A DNA stretch of 63,187 nt from Lachnoclostridium sp. An76 (GTDB taxonomy: Bacteria > Bacillota > Clostridia > Lachnospirales > Lachnospiraceae): the NCBI RefSeq assembly GCF_002161355.1, contig NZ_NFHL01000012.1:1-63187 (forward strand), written 5' to 3'. The translations under genes were made by a program, and so were the position numbers. Positions 60,714 to 63,187 of the stretch are shown piece by piece (the stretch's first letter is position 1; each line of letters opens with the position of its first letter). The notes beneath the pieces are model-generated. The model was not told the origin of the DNA. It was given only the letters and a program-made list of their open reading frames with translations, and made no database searches.

Positions 60714-60742
60714 TTATAAAAAAGCTTTAAGGAGGACCGATC

Positions 60743-61975
60743 ATGAATCACTCATCCCTGTCAGGTTTTATCAGATCCGTTGTTCTGTTCCTTGCCTGCA
60801 CTACTTTCACACTGACAGGCTGTACACAGTCCCCATCGGATACTTTTCCCGAAGATCCGGCCCGGGATACAGGATCCTCAAACAGCCCGGACCGATCCGA
60901 TCCAGAAGAAACCGCTCTGTACGCTTCCTGTCTGGAAACCGCGGACAGCTTTCAGGATATCTATGAACAGGCTTCCCAGTCAGGTGCACTTAACTCTCTT
61001 GAAACACAGGAGGAGATCATCACCCGGTTGGGCGAAAAGGGCTGCTGTGCTTCTGACGCTGATAATCAGATCAATATGGAAAACTCCGAAATACTGGAAG
61101 ACTTCCTGTCCGCCGCAGGAGCCGGAGAAGAAGCGGATGCCACTGTTCTCCTTGTCATGGAAGGCGGAAGCGTTATATACTATGACCTGCGGACACAGGA
61201 CGGCAGCATCAGCGTGCGGAGATGCACCCTCTACTGGGATGACGGCTCGCCGAAGGCAGGCTATTACGAGGCATTTACCGCCGAGAAATGGTGTTACACA
61301 GAAAGCGGCTATTTCTTTTTCGACCAGTACCGGATGCCCGGGTATGACGGCCCGCCCGGGGAGATCGGCATCCGCGTCAAGCCGCTGGACTCTGACTGCA
61401 GGGAATACAACCGGAAATATGTGATGCCCGTGGGCTATAACAGAAATAATGTCCTGATCTCGGACTGGAGCGAATCTGACGGTTTCGGCTCCTTGAATTT
61501 CTATGATCTGTATGATCTGATGTACCGGATGAAATACGGCACGGAGGCACCCTACCCATACGAATACACCGGGGCGGAATATGAAATCCCCGCATCCGAA
61601 TTTGACAGCGTGCTTCAGTCCTATCTGAATATCAGCACGGATACCATAAGATCCCGCGCCGTATACTATCCCGAGAGTGATACTTACCAGTACCGTCCAA
61701 GAGGGCTGGAGGATGCAGAATACCCCTACTCGCCCTATCCCGAAGTTACTGCGTATGAGACCCGGCCGGACGGTACTCTGAAACTGACCGTGCAGGCAGT
61801 CCAGACTACGAACCTCACCGACCAGGCAGTCATCAGCGAACTCGTTGTACGCCCCCTGCCGGACGGAAGCTTTCAATATGTCTCCAATCGCGTGACCGGG
61901 ACCACAGAAGGGATCAGCGGCACATGGTTCACTCCAAGGCTTACGGAAGAGGAGTGGAATTACAGATACCGGTAA
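60743..61975 (+). CDS. Secreted lipoprotein of unknown function
   Basis: This 410-residue protein has a lipoprotein signal (LFLACTTFTLTGC) and a Ser/Pro/Asp linker. The helical region after it is followed by a larger beta-rich part with repeated Tyr/Gly/Asp motifs (YWDDGSPKAGYYEAF, YFFFDQYRMPGYDGPPGE, KYVMPVGYNRNNVLISDW). It resembles uncharacterised DUF6070-like lipoproteins of Lachnospiraceae, an assignment I hold only loosely. It has its own promoter and an AAGGAGG site, and is followed 37 bp later by an MFS transporter gene. Confidence 0.75.
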   Translation: MNHSSLSGFIRSVVLFLACTTFTLTGCTQSPSDTFPEDPARDTGSSNSPDRSDPEETALYASCLETADSFQDIYEQASQSGALNSLETQEEIITRLGEKGCCASDADNQINMENSEILEDFLSAAGAGEEADATVLLVMEGGSVIYYDLRTQDGSISVRRCTLYWDDGSPKAGYYEAFTAEKWCYTESGYFFFDQYRMPGYDGPPGEIGIRVKPLDSDCREYNRKYVMPVGYNRNNVLISDWSESDGFGSLNFYDLYDLMYRMKYGTEAPYPYEYTGAEYEIPASEFDSVLQSYLNISTDTIRSRAVYYPESDTYQYRPRGLEDAEYPYSPYPEVTAYETRPDGTLKLTVQAVQTTNLTDQAVISELVVRPLPDGSFQYVSNRVTGTTEGISGTWFTPRLTEEEWNYRYR

Positions 61976-62012
61976 TGAATCCAGCTATATACACACAAGG
62001 AGGCTTTCTTCC

Positions 62013-63140
62013 ATGAAACAGACCTACAACCGCACCCTCACCGCATGCTATACAGGCTATGTGATCCAGGCGATCGTCAATAATTTTATCCCTCTCTTAT
62101 TCCTGACCTTTCAGAGCTCGTATCACATCTCCATGCGCAGCATCACCCTGCTGATCACGGTCAATTTCCTGATCCAGCTCCTGGTGGACTGTCTGTCCGC
62201 TGGATTCATCGACCGGATCGGCTACCGCGCGTCCATGGTGATCGCCCACGCCGCTGCCGCGGCAGGGCTTGTCTGCCTGACGTTCCTGCCAGAGATCCTG
62301 CCCTCCCCGTTCGCCGGGCTTCTCCTGTCCGTCGCGATCTACGCGCTGGGCGGAGGGCTTCTGGAAGTCATGCTCATCCCGATCGTGGAGGCACTTCCAA
62401 CAAAGAATAAAGAGAAGACCATGAGCCTCCTGCACTCTTTCTACTGCTGGGGACATGTGGCTGTGGTTCTGATATCGACCATATTTTTTGCCTTGTTCGG
62501 ACTGGGCAGCTGGAAGATCATGGCGGTCCTCTGGGCACTGGTCCCTCTTTACAATCTCTTTGTATTCCGCAAGGCTCCTCTCTGTCCTCTCATTGCCGAA
62601 GATGAAGAAGGCCTTCCGCTAGGCGCTGTACTTAAGAAGCCGGCTTTTTGGATTCTTATGGTCATCATGACCTGCGCCGGCGCCAGCGAACAGGCAGTCA
62701 GCCAGTGGGCTTCTGCATTTGCCGAGCAGGGGCTGGGAGTGAGCAAGTCTATCGGAGACCTGGCCGGTCCCATGTTTTTTGCCGTGTGCATGGGAAGCTC
62801 CCGGCTGCTTTACGGCTTTTTCGGAGAGAAATTAAATCTGAAAAAAGCAATGATCTTAAGCGGCGCGCTCTGCATTTTCTCCTACTGCATGATCTCACTT
62901 TCCCCGCTGCCTGCTCTGAGCCTTCTGGGCTGCGGGATCTGCGGCTTTTCCGTGGGGATCATGTGGCCCGGCGCGTTCAGCATCGGCGCATCCGTCCTGA
63001 AAGGAGGCGGTACCGCGCTGTTCGCCCTCATGGCGCTGGCCGGAGACCTGGGATGTTCCGGCGGTCCGTCCTTCGTGGGACTGATATCCGCACACGCAGG
63101 CGATAACCCGAAGGGGCTGTCGGTTAATACCGATTTTTGA
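62013..63140 (+). CDS. MFS transporter with an abnormal C-terminus
   Basis: This 375-residue membrane protein has about ten or eleven hydrophobic helices. The MFS loop motif is LSAGFIDRIGYRASM after helix 2, and a central loop separates the two halves. It resembles sugar-type (FucP/Fgf) or unknown major facilitators. After the helix ending in GGPSFVGLISAHAGDN the expected last helix is missing. Instead the frame ends GLSVNTDF at a TGA beside a small hairpin (TCGGT/ACCGA followed by TTTTT). The 3' end has probably been replaced by a deletion, so function is doubtful. Ribosome binding site AAGGAGG. Confidence 0.8.
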   Translation: MKQTYNRTLTACYTGYVIQAIVNNFIPLLFLTFQSSYHISMRSITLLITVNFLIQLLVDCLSAGFIDRIGYRASMVIAHAAAAAGLVCLTFLPEILPSPFAGLLLSVAIYALGGGLLEVMLIPIVEALPTKNKEKTMSLLHSFYCWGHVAVVLISTIFFALFGLGSWKIMAVLWALVPLYNLFVFRKAPLCPLIAEDEEGLPLGAVLKKPAFWILMVIMTCAGASEQAVSQWASAFAEQGLGVSKSIGDLAGPMFFAVCMGSSRLLYGFFGEKLNLKKAMILSGALCIFSYCMISLSPLPALSLLGCGICGFSVGIMWPGAFSIGASVLKGGGTALFALMALAGDLGCSGGPSFVGLISAHAGDNPKGLSVNTDF

Positions 63141-63187
63141 CTCCTGACAAACAAGACGGAGACAATCCCGAAGAATATGGACATTTT

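Noticed and set aside
1..63187. CRISPR arrays, prophage, toxin-antitoxin or defence systems
   Set aside because: No regularly spaced repeats, cas genes, phage structural genes or paired small toxin genes were seen. The Rpn relic is the only nuclease of that type.

Overview
The window looks like a chromosomal segment of an anaerobic gut Lachnospiraceae/Clostridia bacterium. This is inferred from strong AGGAGG-type ribosome binding sites, T-box and M-box leaders, a selenium-dependent molybdenum hydroxylase system, FIVAR/sortase surface-protein architecture, and IS1634 and IS110 elements. No rRNA or species marker is present, so the genus is not resolved.

Region 1 (about 0.5-29.7 kb) is a purine/urate catabolic island. 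A long minus-strand run reads ssnA, an NCS2 nucleobase permease, ygfK, a hydantoinase, yqeC, a fused yqeB-mocA, a selenium-dependent xanthine dehydrogenase and a ModE-like regulator. It is followed by a separately promoted molybdate transporter, modABC. A divergent plus-strand run reads a YheO/DauR-type regulator, ygeX, ygeY, ygeW, ridA and a carbamate kinase. A converging minus-strand run reads an XdhC-type maturation factor, guanine deaminase, XdhA and an XdhB-XdhC fusion. Together they would import purines, deaminate and hydroxylate the rings, open them, and harvest pyruvate, ammonia and ATP. The genes supply their own Mo uptake, Mo cofactor handling and labile-selenium maturation. The intergenic DNA here is rich in RNA-like structure: three palindromes before ygeX, a 176-nt foldback before ygeW, and a possible free-standing small RNA with its own promoter where the two runs converge.

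Region 2 (29.7-45.5 kb) is an accessory and decaying stretch. It starts with pepD. Next come a methyltransferase/ASKHA activator chimera made by a deletion, an Rpn nuclease with an internal deletion, and an intact UroD-family protein with a divergent AraC regulator. These are followed by a large mosaic pseudogene (sugar ABC permease :: GH38-like :: GH95 with a frameshift and an amber codon), yesL, and two insertion sequences. An IS1634-family element has a 111-bp target duplication that carries a complete promoter. That promoter leads into an M-box Mg2+ riboswitch, and an IS110 element then lies between the riboswitch and its evident target, mgtE.

Region 3 (45.5-63.2 kb) is mostly core metabolism: mgtE; ilvE, ilvN and a T-box-controlled ilvB; a zinc/manganese-type ABC transporter; folA-thyA; a MarR regulator; tRNA-Gly(GCC); a sugar kinase/isomerase/AraC module; a secreted lipoprotein; and an MFS transporter with an abnormal C-terminus. 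Functional calls rest on motifs and family knowledge read from the translated sequence; no database search was possible.
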